A stretch of DNA of 64,000 bases. Source: Arthrobacter sp. Hiyo4 (GTDB lineage Bacteria > Actinomycetota > Actinomycetes > Actinomycetales > Micrococcaceae). The notes under the pieces are model-generated. The model searched no databases and was not told the origin of the DNA. It saw only the letters and a list, made by a program, of their open reading frames with translations. Positions 49,389-59,486 of the stretch are shown here, piece after piece. The position numbers were made by a program, and so were the translations under genes. Position 1 is the first letter of the stretch, and each line of letters starts with the position of its first letter. The DNA is taken from NCBI GenBank assembly GCA_002370555.1, contig AP014718.1, positions 1,612,001-1,676,000 of the forward strand, written 5' to 3'.

Positions 49389-50900
49389 TCAGGCGCCGAA
49401 TTTGGGGTGTGAACGGTGCCGAGGCTGATGTGGACGGCCTGCTGGTCTGTGTAGAAGTCGATGGAGCGGTAGCCGCCTTCGTGGCCCAGGCCGGAGGCTT
49501 TGACGCCGCCGAACGGGGTGCGGAGGTCGCGGACGTTGTGGCTGTTCAGCCAGACCATGCCGGCTTCGACGTTCTGCGAGAAGTTGTGCGCGCGGGTCAG
49601 GTTCTGGGTCCAAATGTAGGCCGCCAGGCCGTATCGGGTGTTGTTCGCCAGAGCCAGCGCCTCGTCGTCGTTCTCGAACGGGGTGATCGCGACGACGGGA
49701 CCGAAGATTTCCTCCTGGAAGATCCGCGCGTCGGGGCGACGTCGGCGAACACGGTGGGTGCGATGTAGTTGCCTTCGGGGAGGTGGCTGGCCGGCCGCCG
49801 CCGGCGAGGAGCCTGCCCTCGGTTTTGCCGACCTCCACGTACGAGGCCACCTTCGCGTAGTGCTCCGGGTGGACCAGGGCACCCACTTCGGTCTTGGGAT
49901 CGTGCGGGTCACCCACCACAATGTTCTTGGCCCTGGCGGCGTACTTTTCGCAGAACTCGTCATAGATGGCCCGTTCGACGAGGATGCGGGAGCCGGCGGT
50001 GCAGCGTTCGCCGTTGAGGGAGAAGACCCCGAACAGGGCGGAATCGATCGCGGCGTCGAGGTCGGCGTCGGCAAACACCACGCAGGGGGACTTGCCGCCG
50101 AGTTCCATCGACAGCCCCTTGAGGTTGGCGGCGGCGTTGCGGAAGATCGTCTGGCCGGTGGTGGTCTCGCCGGTGAAGGAGATCAGCGGGACGTCCGGGT
50201 GCTTGACCAGGGCGTCGCCGGCGTCCTCGCCGAGGCCGTTGACCAGGTTGAACACACCGTCCGGGAGGCCCGCGTCCTTGAAGATGGTGGCCCAAAGCGA
50301 GGCCGAGAGCGGGGTGAACTCGGCCGGCTTGAGGACCACGGTGTTGCCGGTGGCCAGCGCCGGGGCGAGCTTCCAGGACTCGAGCATGAACGGGGTGTTC
50401 CACGGCGTGATGAGGCCGGCGACGCCGATGGGCTTGCGGTTCACGTAGTTGATCTGCGCGCCGGGAACTTTCATGGCGTCGTCGAACTGGGCCACGATCA
50501 GGTCCGCGAAGAAACGGAAATTCTCTGCCGCACGCAGCGCCTGGCCCTTGGCCTGGGTGATGGGCAGACCGGTGTCGAAGGTTTCGAGCTCGGCGAGCCG
50601 GGCTTCCTGGGCCTCGACGGCGTCGGCGATCCTGTTCAGGACGCGGGCACGTTCCCGTGGCTTCATCCTTGGCCACGGGCCCTTGGTGAAGGCTTCGCGG
50701 GCGGCGGCGACGGCGAGGTCGATGTCCTCCTTCTGGCCGGCGGCGGCGGTGGCGTAGTTGGTGTTGGATACCGGGTCCAGGACGTCGAAGGTCGCCCCGT
50801 TCAGGGAGTCAACGAACTGGCCGTTGATGTAGTGCTGGATGTGGGTGGGGAGGTCCTGCGGCACGTAATGGTTCGTGGTCTGTTCGGCGGTGAACGTCAT
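49389..50900 (-). CDS. hpaE: 5-carboxymethyl-2-hydroxymuconate semialdehyde dehydrogenase (frameshifted)
   Basis: NAD-dependent aldehyde dehydrogenase, about 503 residues. LITPWNTPFMLESWKLAPAL, SMELGGKSPCVVF (catalytic Glu) and GERCTAGSRILV (catalytic Cys) are present. After shifts near 49790 and 49735 the C-terminus has EEIFGPVVAITPF and TPFGGVKASGLGHEGG. ATG at 50900 follows AGGAAG. It oxidises the ring-cleavage product of HpaD. Confidence 0.9.
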   Translation of the reverse strand: MTFTAEQTTNHYVPQDLPTHIQHYINGQFVDSLNGATFDVLDPVSNTNYATAAAGQKEDIDLAVAAAREAFTKGPWPRMKPRERARVLNRIADAVEAQEARLAELETFDTGLPITQAKGQALRAAENFRFFADLIVAQFDDAMKVPGAQINYVNRKPIGVAGLITPWNTPFMLESWKLAPALATGNTVVLKPAEFTPLSASLWATIFKDAGLPDGVFNLVNGLGEDAGDALVKHPDVPLISFTGETTTGQTIFRNAAANLKGLSMELGGKSPCVVFADADLDAAIDSALFGVFSLNGERCTAGSRILVERAIYDEFCEKYAARAKNIVVGDPHDPKTEVGALVHPEHYAKVASYVEVGKTEGRLLAGGGRPATSPKATTSHPPCSPTSPRRADLPGGNLRSRRRDHPVRERRRGAGSGEQHPIRPGGLHLDPEPDPRAQLLAERRSRHGLAEQPQRPRPPHPVRRRQSLRPGPRRRLPLHRLLHRPAGRPHQPRHRSHPKFGA

Positions 50901-50922
50901 TGGTGTCTTCCTAACTGATGGT

Positions 50923-50987
50923 GCAACGCGGGGTCACTTCTGGCCCAATCGGGGCCGTTTATCGGGCGTTTAGTGACCCCGCGTTGC
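50923..50987. repeat. Long hairpin with perfect 16-bp arms
   Basis: GCAACGCGGGGTCACT (50923-50938) pairs with AGTGACCCCGCGTTGC (50972-50987); an inner GGCCC/GGGCC stem lies in the loop. The arms straddle the stop of the GntR gene (50959) and precede hpaE, so it could act as an attenuator or be a dispersed repeat. Confidence 0.75.
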
Positions 50988-51649
50988 TTGAGGTGGTGGC
51001 CTGGGCGAGGTAGGCGTCCAGGGTGGCGGAGCGGTGCTGGCGGCGGATTTCTCGATCTCTTCCGCGCCGGCACCGGCCTCGATAAGCCGGAGCAGCGCTT
51101 CGTGCTCGTCCACCGATTCGTGGGCCCGGCCCGGAACGAAGCGGAACGTCGAAGACCGAAGCGAAGCGAGCCGGTTCCAGCCCCGGTGGACCAGGTCCAG
51201 GATGTGCGGGTTGGGGCACTGCTCAAAAAGAATACTGTGGAAGTCCTGGTTCAGGTGCGTGAAGCGGACGGGGTCGAAGTGCTGGAGGCATTCGCGCATG
51301 TCCTCGTTCACGGCCCGGGCGCGGGCAATGTCCGCCGGGCCAATCAGCGGCGCGGACAATGCCGTGGCGGCTCCCTCGACGATGCTCAGGGTCTGCATCG
51401 TGTAGAGATATTCGGTGGGGTCGATCCCGGAGACCGTCGCGCCGACGTTCCGCTCGAACGTCACCAGCCCTTCGGCCTCGAGGCGGCGGATCGCTTCACG
51501 GACCGGGACCACGCTGACGCCCAGGTCCTTGGCGATGGCGGCCAGGACCAGCCGGTAGCCGGGGAGTAGGTCCCGTCCACGATCCGGGCCTTGACGGCAG
51601 CGTAGGCCTGTTCGGACTTGCTGCCTGTCGCCATCAACGTCTCAGTCAT
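50959..51649 (-). CDS. GntR/FadR-family regulator with FCD domain (frameshifted)
   Basis: The N-terminal winged helix has SEQAYAAVKARIVDGTYSP and, after a shift near 51560, VVPVREAIRRLEAEGLVTFE. The FCD effector domain has FTHLNQDFHSILFEQCPN (metal-binding Asp/His) and ESVDEHEALLRLIEAGAG. A second shift near 51040 gives the end SSNAGSLNAR. Its ATG overlaps the hpaG stop by ATGA. It probably regulates the hpa genes through the palindrome at 53185. Confidence 0.82.
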
Positions 51650-53159
51650 TGGCCGTGCCCGCTTCCCATGGCTTCCCATTCCAAGTACCTGGTCCGCCAG
51701 GCCGCGTCCAGCGGGTAGAGGCCGTCCACGCTGTGGCCCTGTGCCACCATTTCGGCAATGAACGTTTCCTCGCGCTCCTGGGCGATGGAGTCGTCCGCGA
51801 GCTCTTCGGCGAGGGCTGGCGGGATCACCAGGATGCCGTCCGAGTCCGCGACGATGATGTCCCCGGGCTGCACGGTGGTGCCGCCGCAGGCGATGGTGAT
51901 GTCCGTGTCCCACGGGATGTGCCGGCGGCCCAGGACGGCGGGGTGCGGGTTGGCGTAGTACGTGGGTATGTCCATCGCGGCCACCGCGGCGAAGTCGCGG
52001 ACGCCGCCGTCGGTGATGATGGCCGCGGCTCCCCGGACCTGGGCGCGCAGGGCCAGGATGTCCCCGATGGTGCCGGTGCCCTTTTCGCCGCGGGCCTCCA
52101 TGACCAGGATCTCGCCCTCGTTGACGGAGTCGATGGCCTGCTTCTGGGCGTTGAAGCCGCCGCCGTGGGTCTTGAACAGGTCCTCGCGGTTGGGCACATA
52201 CCGCAGGGTCCGGCCAGGCCCACGATCCGCTTCTCCGGCCGGGTGGAGGTCAGGCCGTCGATGCTGACGTTGTTCAGGCCACGCTTGCGCAGCTGGGAGG
52301 AGAGCGTGGCGGTGCAGACGCTTTCCAGCTTCGCTTTCAGCTCAGGGGTCAGGACATGCCCGACGGCGGCGCTTGCCACCGCGGGAAGGCCCGCCGCTTC
52401 CCGGGAACCGTACGCCTCCTCCCGCTGCACGTCATCAGCTTTGGGCTGCGCACCAAAGTCCGCGAACGCCGTCGTGCCTTCCTCCACCCGGGTGACCAGC
52501 CGTCCGGTGGTGAGTTCAGCACCGCCGGCGGGTCCCGTCGTCGTGCTGACTTCAACCTCGACGACGTCGCCCGGCTTGGCCACCGAGGCGCCGGCAGGGG
52601 TGCCGGTCAGGATGATGTCGCCCTCCTCGAGCGTCAGCAGCTGGGACAGGTCCGCAACGAGCCTCGCGAAGGGGAAAAGCAGGCCATCGGTGGTGTCGTC
52701 CTGGACGAGGTCGCCGTTGTGCCAGGTCCGGATGCGGAGGCCGGCGGGGTCCACGGCATCCGCCGGGATCAACCCGGGACCGATCGGGGTGAAGCCGTCG
52801 CCGCCTTTGGACCGGAGATTGGAACCTTTGTCCGCGTAGCGGAGATCGTAGACGCCGAGGTCGTTGCTGGCGGTCACCCACTCGACATGGCTCCAGGCAT
52901 CCTCCACACCGACGCCTCGGGCGGGCTTGCCGATGATCAGGGCGACCTCGCCCTCAAAGCCCAGGAGTTCGCACCCGGCCGGACGCTCCACAACGGAAGG
53001 GGCTGCTGCCGAACCATGCGCCAGCGAGGACGGCGGCTTCAGGAAGTAGGACGGCTGCTCCGGCGTGCGGCCACGCTGGGCTGCCCGGCTGGGGTAGTTA
53101 ATGTGCACCGCGATGACCTTGCGGGCCGCGGCCAGGGTGTGCTCGGTGACCTGATCCAA
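51646..53159 (-). CDS. hpaG: HpaG-type FAH-family decarboxylase/isomerase fused to an RraA-like domain (frameshift near 52205)
   Basis: About 504 residues. The N-terminal half is a fumarylacetoacetate-hydrolase fold: LLGFEGEVALIIGK (metal Glu), SKGGDGFTPIGPGLIP and GDIILTGTPAGASV. The C-terminal half is RraA/HMG-aldolase-like: GTGTIGDILALRAQVRGAA and TDGGVRDFAAV with the Arg-Asp pair. In E. coli HpaG is a double FAH protein; here an RraA domain replaces the second half. The TTG start at 53159 has AGGAG 7 nt upstream. Confidence 0.85.
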
Positions 53160-53184
53160 GAATTACTCCTCATCGAGTACGAAA

Positions 53185-53194
53185 TCGTATACGA
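53185..53194. promoter_or_regulatory. Candidate GntR operator at the hpaG promoter
   Basis: TCGTATACGA, a perfect palindrome, lies 26 bp upstream of the hpaG start. FCD-type GntR proteins commonly bind GTATAC-centred sites, and such a regulator is encoded in the same operon. Confidence 0.55.
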
Positions 53195-53223
53195 AGCAAT
53201 ATTCCAGATATCCCTTGCGGCGT

Positions 53224-53496
53224 CAATGGTCCCGTGGCTGGAAGTCAGCCCGATCGATGCGGTCGGTGGGGTCGGAGGCCCCTACAGTGCCGGTTTGGAA
53301 CCATCGCGGTGTCCGGGAACATGCGCCGGAACCCAATGGCATGGTTCTCACGGATCTGATGCCGGTTCGTCCACCAAAGACCCACAACGTTAACGAAGCC
53401 GGCGTCCTCTACAAAGAGGGCCGCCAAGGCCTCCGGATCCGCCGCGTTCCAGGCAGCAGCGAACTCCTCGGCGATCCCACGCGGGTTACTGGGCAT
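53224..53496 (-). CDS. Short SnoaL/SgcJ-type protein (frameshift near 53285)
   Basis: About 90 residues from ATG at 53496. MPSNPRGIAEEFAAAWNAAD and ALAALFVEDAGFVNVVGLWW are the start of a SgcJ/EcaC-type NTF2 fold. After a shift near 53285 it ends SDPTDRIDRADF. It is shorter than the usual 120-140 residues, so it may be truncated. Divergent to nothing obvious; it shares the gap between hpaG and xylB. Confidence 0.5.
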
Positions 53497-53580
53497 GGAT
53501 AGGGCACTTTCCGGGGTCGTGGGGGCTTCATCTTTACAGGAGAACCTTAGCGACCCGCCTCGGTGCTGACTTGAGGTCAG

Positions 53581-55180
53581 CTAACTGGACGTCGAAGACA
53601 CAGCGGCCCGGCTGTCCTCGTCAATATGTACGCAGGCCCGCGCGTACTGCTCGCCGATGACGGGCTGAAAGTCCGACGCCGGCGCCGCGGCAAGTGCCAC
53701 CGGCCAGTCGGGACGGGCTCCCGTGAGTGCCCAGGCAGCCTGTACGGCGGCGCCGCGGGCCACGTATTCGCCGGGGCTTGGCACCACCACCGGCAGGTCA
53801 AACACCTGTGACGCGATCTTCTGTACTGCCGGGTTCTGCACGGCTCCGCCGATCAGCAGCAGCCGCCGGGCCGGATAGCCCAGCGCCCGCAACGCCGCCA
53901 GGCCGCCGGACAATCCGCACAGCATCCCTTCGATGGCGGCCCGGGAAATGTTGCTCCGGGTGGCCGACGCGATGCTGAGGCCGTGCAGGCTGGCCTTGGC
54001 GTGCGGCAGGTTGGGGTTCGTTCGCCCTCAAAATAGGGCACCAGAACCACACCGCCTGCCCCGGCGCCGCTTCCAGTGCCAGCCGGGAGAGCTCATCAAA
54101 ACCGACGTCCAGCAGCGCGGCCATAGAGCTCAGCACCCTGGCGGCGTTCAGCGTCACGGCGATGGGCAGATAGTCGCCGCCCGCGTCGGCAAAGCCGGCG
54201 ACTGTTCCGCTGGGATCATGGCCAGCTTCGGATGCGACGGCGAAGACTGTTCCGCTGGTGCCCACCGAGACCACCACATCCCCGGGCCTGGCGCCCAGAC
54301 CCAGGGCGGCGGCTGCGTTATCCCCGGCGCCGGCGCCGAGCAGGATTTCAGCCTGCTTGCCAGCGCCTGCGTCACCACCGGTATCAGTGTCTGCGCCCGT
54401 GTTGCTCCCGGCAAAACAGCGCGGATGAACACGGCCGGCGGTTTCGCCGGCAGCCAGCACGCGCGGCAGGATGACAGCCCCATCCAACGCGGGGGCAGCC
54501 GAAGCCCGTGCAGCTCCAGCCGCTTCCTGAGGAGAGGCTTCGCGTGCATCCCTGCCGAAGGCCAGCCGGAACAGGTCCAGGTCGTAGCTGCCGGAAGCGG
54601 GGCTCCAGTAGCCGGTCCCGCTGGCATCCGAGCGGTCCGTGGTGAGCGCCTCCAGGTCCGGGCCCAGCGGGCTGGCCGCGGCCGGACCGTATCCGCGCAG
54701 GCGCCAGCTCAGCCAGTCATGCGGGAGGGCGACGGCGGCCACCCTGGCCACATTTTCGCGCTCGTTGTCCCTGACCCAGCGGACCTTGGTGACCGTGAAA
54801 GACGCCACGGGCACCAGCCCGGTCCGCCGGGCAAAATCCTCGGCCCCCACTTCGTCGATCAGTGCCGTGGCAGCTGCTGCGGAGCGGGTGTCATTCCACA
54901 GGAGCGCGGGCCGCACCACGTTACCGTCGCGGTCCAGCAGCACCATGCCGTGCTGCTGGCCCGCGACGGACAGCGCGTCCACGTCCGTCAGCCCGCCGGC
55001 GTCGTCGATGGCTTCGGCCAGGGCCCGCCACCAATGGTCCGGATGGACTTCCGTCCCGTCCGGGTGGCTCGCCCGGCCCTCGCGGACAAGGACACCGCTT
55101 TGGGCATCCAGGACCGCAACCTTGCAACTTTGGGTGGAGGAGTCAATCCCGGCAACGAGGTTCAAGGAAGCAGCCGCCAC
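53581..55180 (-). CDS. xylB: Xylulokinase (frameshifted)
   Basis: FGGY-family kinase phosphorylating D-xylulose. [18 protein letters not shown] is the N-terminal phosphate loop, [15 protein letters not shown] binds sugar, [18 protein letters not shown] binds nucleotide and, after shifts near 54040 and 54010, [17 protein letters not shown] and [17 protein letters not shown] follow. Length is about 530 residues, long for XylB because of a low-complexity insert near 54360-54420. GTG at 55180 lies 4 bp after the xylA stop. Confidence 0.88.
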
Positions 55181-55184
55181 AGTA

Positions 55185-56374
55185 TCAGCGCGCTCCGAGA
55201 AGGTGCTCGATGAAGAGCTGCTGCAGCCTCACGAAGCCGAAGCCCTTGCCGCCAAAGTACGCATCGGCGTCGAAATCCTCGTAAGAAGCGCGGTCCGCCC
55301 GCAGCTGCTCGTAGCCTTCACCGGGGTTGAGGGTGGGCTCGTTGATTTCCGCCACTCGGGAAGCCTGCAGCGCGTCCTGCACCTCGGGGTCGGCGCGGAA
55401 GGCCTTCGCGCGTTCCTTCAGCAGCAGGTAGGTCTGCATGTTGGCGGCGGCGGAGTCCCACACGCCGTCGATGTCCTCGGTGCGGCTGGGCTTGTAGTCG
55501 AAGTGGCGCGGGCCGCTGTAGGCGGGCCGCCGTCGGGTCCGCCGTTTTCGAGCAGGTCCACCAGGGAGAATGCGTTCTGCAGGTCGCCGTGGCCGAACAC
55601 CAGGTCCTGGTCGAACTTGATGCTGCGCTGGCCGTTGAGGTCGATATGGAACAGCTTCCCCTGGTACAGGGCCTGGGCAATGCCGTGGGTGAAGTTCAGC
55701 CCGGCCATCTGCTCGTGGCCGGTCTCAGGGTTGACGCCCACGAGTTCCGGACGTTCCAGGGTCTCGATGAACGCGAGGGCGTGGCCCAGGGTGGGGAGCA
55801 GGATGTCGCCGCGGGGTTCGTTCGGCTTCGGTTCGATGGCGAAGCGGATGTTGTAGCCCTTGTCCGTGACGTAGTCGCCGAGCAGGTTCACGGCCTCGCG
55901 GTAACGCTCCAGGGCGCCGCGGATGTCCTTGGCGGCGTCGTACTCGCTGCCTTCGCGGCCGCCCCACATGACAAAGGTTTCGGCTCCGAGTTCAGCGGCG
56001 AGGTCGATGTTGTCCAGCACCTTGCGCAGGGCAAAGCGGCGCACGCCGCGGTCATTGCTGGTGAAGCCGCCGTCCTTGAAAACCGGGTGGCTGAACAGAT
56101 TGGTGGTGACCATGGGGACGATCATCCCTGTTGACTTCAGCGCCCCGGTCAGACGGTCGATCTCACGCTGGCGATCAGCTGCCGAGCAGCCGAAGGGAAA
56201 GAGATCGTTGTCGTGGAAGGTGATGCCGTAGGCACCCAGATCACTCAGCTTGTTGACGGCTTCGACCGTGTCCAGTGGCGGACGGGTGGCAGAACCGAAC
56301 TGGTCCTGGGCCTCCCAGCCGACTGTCCAGAGACCGAAGGAAAACTTGTCTTCGCGGGTGGGCTGAATCGTCAT
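55185..56374 (-). CDS. xylA: Xylose isomerase (frameshift near 55525)
   Basis: TIM-barrel isomerase converting xylose to xylulose. [16 protein letters not shown] holds the catalytic His, [27 protein letters not shown] (metal Glu), [14 protein letters not shown] and [17 protein letters not shown] (metal Asp) follow. After one shift the end is [23 protein letters not shown] at 56374 has GGAG 6 nt upstream; the longer start at 56386 lacks a site. First gene of the xylAB operon, with a candidate repressor site 66 bp upstream. Confidence 0.92.
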
Positions 56375-56439
56375 TGAATGCTCCATTGGTAGGGATGAAA
56401 AGGAATGCGTGCTGCATCCTTTCGTGAGCAGCAGCTCTT

Positions 56440-56454
56440 TTGTTCTTCACACAA
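56440..56454. promoter_or_regulatory. Candidate XylR operator 1
   Basis: TTGTTCTTCACACAA lies 66 bp upstream of xylA. The core TGTTCTTCACA recurs in reverse at operator 2. Confidence 0.6.
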
Positions 56455-56562
56455 ACATATTAGGAATTTCTGTGATGTCAACCACTGGAGGCGGAGGGCA
56501 GGGATGCTTGAGGGACTTCCAATCCAATGAAATACTGGTCTTGATCGCCTGAAGCTGTTATG

Positions 56563-56578
56563 TTGTGAAGAACACCAA
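56563..56578. promoter_or_regulatory. Candidate XylR operator 2
   Basis: Read on the minus strand it is TTGGTGTTCTTCACAA, sharing TGTTCTTCACA with operator 1. It lies 35 bp upstream of the alditol oxidase GTG at 56613, so one ROK repressor could control both divergent promoters. Confidence 0.6.
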
Positions 56579-56612
56579 ACCTGAAAACCAGACTCCCCAG
56601 AGGACGCAGATC

Positions 56613-57899
56613 GTGACTGAACAACGTGTGCAGGAACGGAACTGGGCCGGAAACCTCGGCTACCGGGCGGAAAGGATCGCACACCCCCGCACCTTGGCAG
56701 AGCTGCAGGAACTGGTGGCCGGAGCCCGGTCCATCCGCGCCCTGGGATCGCGCCATTCGTTCAACGACATCGCCGACACTTCCGGCACGCTGGCGGCCCT
56801 GGACCTGCTGGATCCGGCCATCACTGTCGACGCTGAGAACATGACGGTCACCGTGAGCGGAGGAACGCGGTACGGGATCCTCGCCGCGGAGCTGCAGCGG
56901 CAGGGTTTCGCCCTGCACAACCTGGCCTCGCTGCCCCACATTTCGGTGGCCGGCGCGGTTGCCACTGCCACCCACGGCTCCGGTGACGGCAACGGGAACC
57001 TGGCCACCGCCGTCGCCGGTTTGGAACTGGTGACAGCCGACGGCGGCATCCTCACCGCCCGCCGGGGCGAGACCGCGGACTTCGACGGCATGGTGGTGGG
57101 ACTCGGCGCCCTGGGAATCGTCAGCAGCGTGACCCTGGACATTGAGCCGGCCTTCCAGGTCGCCCAGCACGTTTTTGAGGACCTGGACTGGGAGCAGGTT
57201 CTGGAGAATTTCGACGACGTCACCTCCTCCGCGTACAGCGTCAGCCTCTTCACCAACTGGAGCGGCGCTACCGTAGGGCAGGCCTGGCTGAAGAGCCGGC
57301 TGGAGGATCCGGCGGTGGATTCTGGGGTGGATGCCGGCCGGCAGGACTTCTTCGGCGGCACCCCGGCCCTGTCGGCCCGGCATCCGCTCCCGGGCGTCTC
57401 CGGAAGCAACTGCACGGAACAACTCGGCGTGCCGGGGCCGTGGTCGGACAGGCTTGCCCACTTCAGGATGGAATTCACGCCCAGCAACGGCGACGAACTC
57501 CAGTCCGAGTACCTGGTGCCCCGGGAACACGCCGCGGATGCCATCCGCGCACTGCGCAAACTCTCCGGGGTCCTGACCCCCTTGCTCCTGGTCTCCGAGA
57601 TCCGCACTATCGCTGCCGACCGGCTGTGGCTGAGCCCCAACTATGGCCGCGACGGAGTCGGCCTGCACTTCACCTGGCGGCAGGACCAGCCCGCCATCGC
57701 GGCGGTGCTGCCCCTGCTGGAAGCGGAGCTGGCGCCCTTTGCCGCAAGGCCCCACTGGGGCAAGCTGTTCGACGGCGGTGCTGCCGCCGTCGGGCCCCTG
57801 TACCCGCGCTTCGATGACTTCAGGGCCCTGGCCGGACGTCTGGATCCGGACGGAAAGTTCCGCAACCGGTTCCTGGACTACGCCGTCTTCGGCTCCTGA
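56613..57899 (+). CDS. Alditol (xylitol) oxidase, AldO type
   Basis: Intact, about 428 residues. The VAO-type FAD domain has IRALGSRHSFNDIADT, whose His is the covalent FAD site in AldO, and LPHISVAGAVATATHGSGDG. The C-terminal substrate domain has ISEIRTI-like VSEIRTIAADRLWLSP and GLHFTWRQD. It oxidises alditols such as xylitol or sorbitol with O2 to give aldoses and H2O2. GTG at 56613 is chosen over 56565 because of GAGGA upstream and because the operator then stays outside the gene. Confidence 0.85.
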   Translation: MTEQRVQERNWAGNLGYRAERIAHPRTLAELQELVAGARSIRALGSRHSFNDIADTSGTLAALDLLDPAITVDAENMTVTVSGGTRYGILAAELQRQGFALHNLASLPHISVAGAVATATHGSGDGNGNLATAVAGLELVTADGGILTARRGETADFDGMVVGLGALGIVSSVTLDIEPAFQVAQHVFEDLDWEQVLENFDDVTSSAYSVSLFTNWSGATVGQAWLKSRLEDPAVDSGVDAGRQDFFGGTPALSARHPLPGVSGSNCTEQLGVPGPWSDRLAHFRMEFTPSNGDELQSEYLVPREHAADAIRALRKLSGVLTPLLLVSEIRTIAADRLWLSPNYGRDGVGLHFTWRQDQPAIAAVLPLLEAELAPFAARPHWGKLFDGGAAAVGPLYPRFDDFRALAGRLDPDGKFRNRFLDYAVFGS

Positions 57900-57910
57900 T
57901 ATTGTCACGG

Positions 57911-59130
57911 ATGATGTCCACAGCTTCCCGCCTCCCCGCAACGGCCAGCGACCCTGATCCGTCGCGGCGGAACAACCTTGCCCTGATCGCGGCTTTGGTG
58001 CACCACCACGGCGTGCTCAGCCGAGCGGAGCTGACCAGGCGGACGGGGTTGAACAGGTCCACGGTGGGGACGCTGGTGGGCCAGCTGGTGGCCCTCGGAC
58101 TCGTCTTTGAAGCGGCGCCCTCGGGCGAGGCCCAGGTGGGCCGGCCCAGCCCGGACGTGCGGCCTGATCCGTCCACGGCGGCACTGGCCGTGAACCCGGA
58201 GGTGGACGCCGTCACCATCGGGCTGGTGAGCCTGGGCGGGAAGGTCCAGAAGAAGATCCGCTTCGCCACGGAGCGGATCCCCACAGCCAGGGAAGCAGTC
58301 AACATCGCTGCAGCCGTCATTGCCGGGATGCGTTCGGAACTGGATGCCTCGTACCGGATCGTCGGGATCGGCATGGCAGTACCCGGCCTGGTCAACCGTG
58401 CAGACGGGGTGGTCCGGCGCGCCCCACATCTTGGTTGGCGCGACGAACCCGTGGCCCGGATGCTGGCCGAGGCCACCGGCTACCCGTGCCTCGCGGACAA
58501 CGACGCCACCCTGGGGGCGGAGGCCGAGCTGATTTTCGGAGCCGGCGCCGGGCGCGGCAACCTGATCTACCTCAACGGCGGTGCCAGCGGCATCGGCGGC
58601 GGCGTTATTGCCGACGGCGCGGTGCTGCGCGGAGCCGGCGGATATGCCGGGGAACTGGGACACACCTTTGTGCGCACCGACGGCCAGACCTGCCATTGCG
58701 GCGCCTCCGGCTGCCTCGAAACCGAGGTATCCCAGTCCCGGCTCTTTGACCTGGCAGGACTGGGCGGCGGCGACGCCAGCCAGCTCGAAGCGGCGCTCCG
58801 CTCGAAGGACAGTGCGGAGCTGGCGGGGAGATCGCCCGCCAGCTGGGCTACCTGGGCATCACGCTGCGTAACGCCGTCAACACGTTCAACCCGGACGCTA
58901 TTGTCCTCGATGGGTTCCTCGGCATTCTGCATGAGCTCTCCCCGAACACGCTGGACAACCTGCTCCGCACCCAGGCCCTGGACGAGGTGGCGGGCATGGC
59001 AAAGATCTACCGTGCGGCGCTGGGCTCCGACCTCATGATGATCGGGGCTGCGGAGTTGGCCTTTACCCGATTGCTTGCGGACCCGGCAGGCATCGGCGCC
59101 CTGCCCGCACACTCCGCGAAGGTGCGCTGA
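57911..59130 (+). CDS. xylR: ROK-family repressor, XylR type (frameshift near 58830)
   Basis: The N-terminal helix-turn-helix has RNNLALIAALVHHHGVLSR and LTRRTGLNRSTVGTLVGQL. The ROK sugar-kinase-like domain has DNDATLGAEAELIFGAG, GGYAGELGHTFVR and the zinc motif CHCGASGCLE. One shift near 58830 joins SAEL to AGEIARQLGYLGITL. Length is about 407 after repair. Position beside aldO and xylAB and the paired operators support control of xylose genes. Confidence 0.85.
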
Positions 59131-59237
59131 GTGCACTCTGCAGCGTCGACAGTGCCGGGCTGACCGCGCGGCTTTGGGCTTTGATCACGGCCATAGAATG
59201 TTGGACACCACCTTGTCTTCCACCGAAGGGTCCTCAT

Positions 59238-59485
59238 ATGGGCAGCACCATTGACCGACGCCAGCCACGCCTGGAAGACGTGGCAGCGCGGGCAAAGGTG
59301 TCCCACCAGATGGTCTCGCGGGTCATCAACAACCACCCCAATGTCAGCAGCGCCACCCGGCAAAAAGTGGAGGCGGCCATTGCTGAACTCGGCTACCGGC
59401 GCAACACCGCCGCCGGAAGCCTGGTCACCCGGCGTTCGCAGACCATAGGCGTGCTGGCGGCCGAAATGGGGCAGTACGGGCAGCG
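59238..59485 (+). pseudogene. LacI-family regulator, N-terminal fragment
   Basis: PRLEDVAARAKVSHQMVSRV and AAIAELGYRRNTAAGSLVTR are the LacI helix-turn-helix and hinge. The protein breaks off after IGVLAAEM, with no ligand-binding domain. It is directly fused in sequence to an araB fragment. Confidence 0.75.
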
Positions 59486-59486
59486 G

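Noticed and set aside
49638-50918. 426-residue plus-strand frame opposite hpaE
   Set aside because: Composition-driven antisense frame; hpaE on the minus strand has catalytic motifs.
53933-55213. 426-residue plus-strand frame opposite xylB
   Set aside because: Antisense shadow of xylulokinase.
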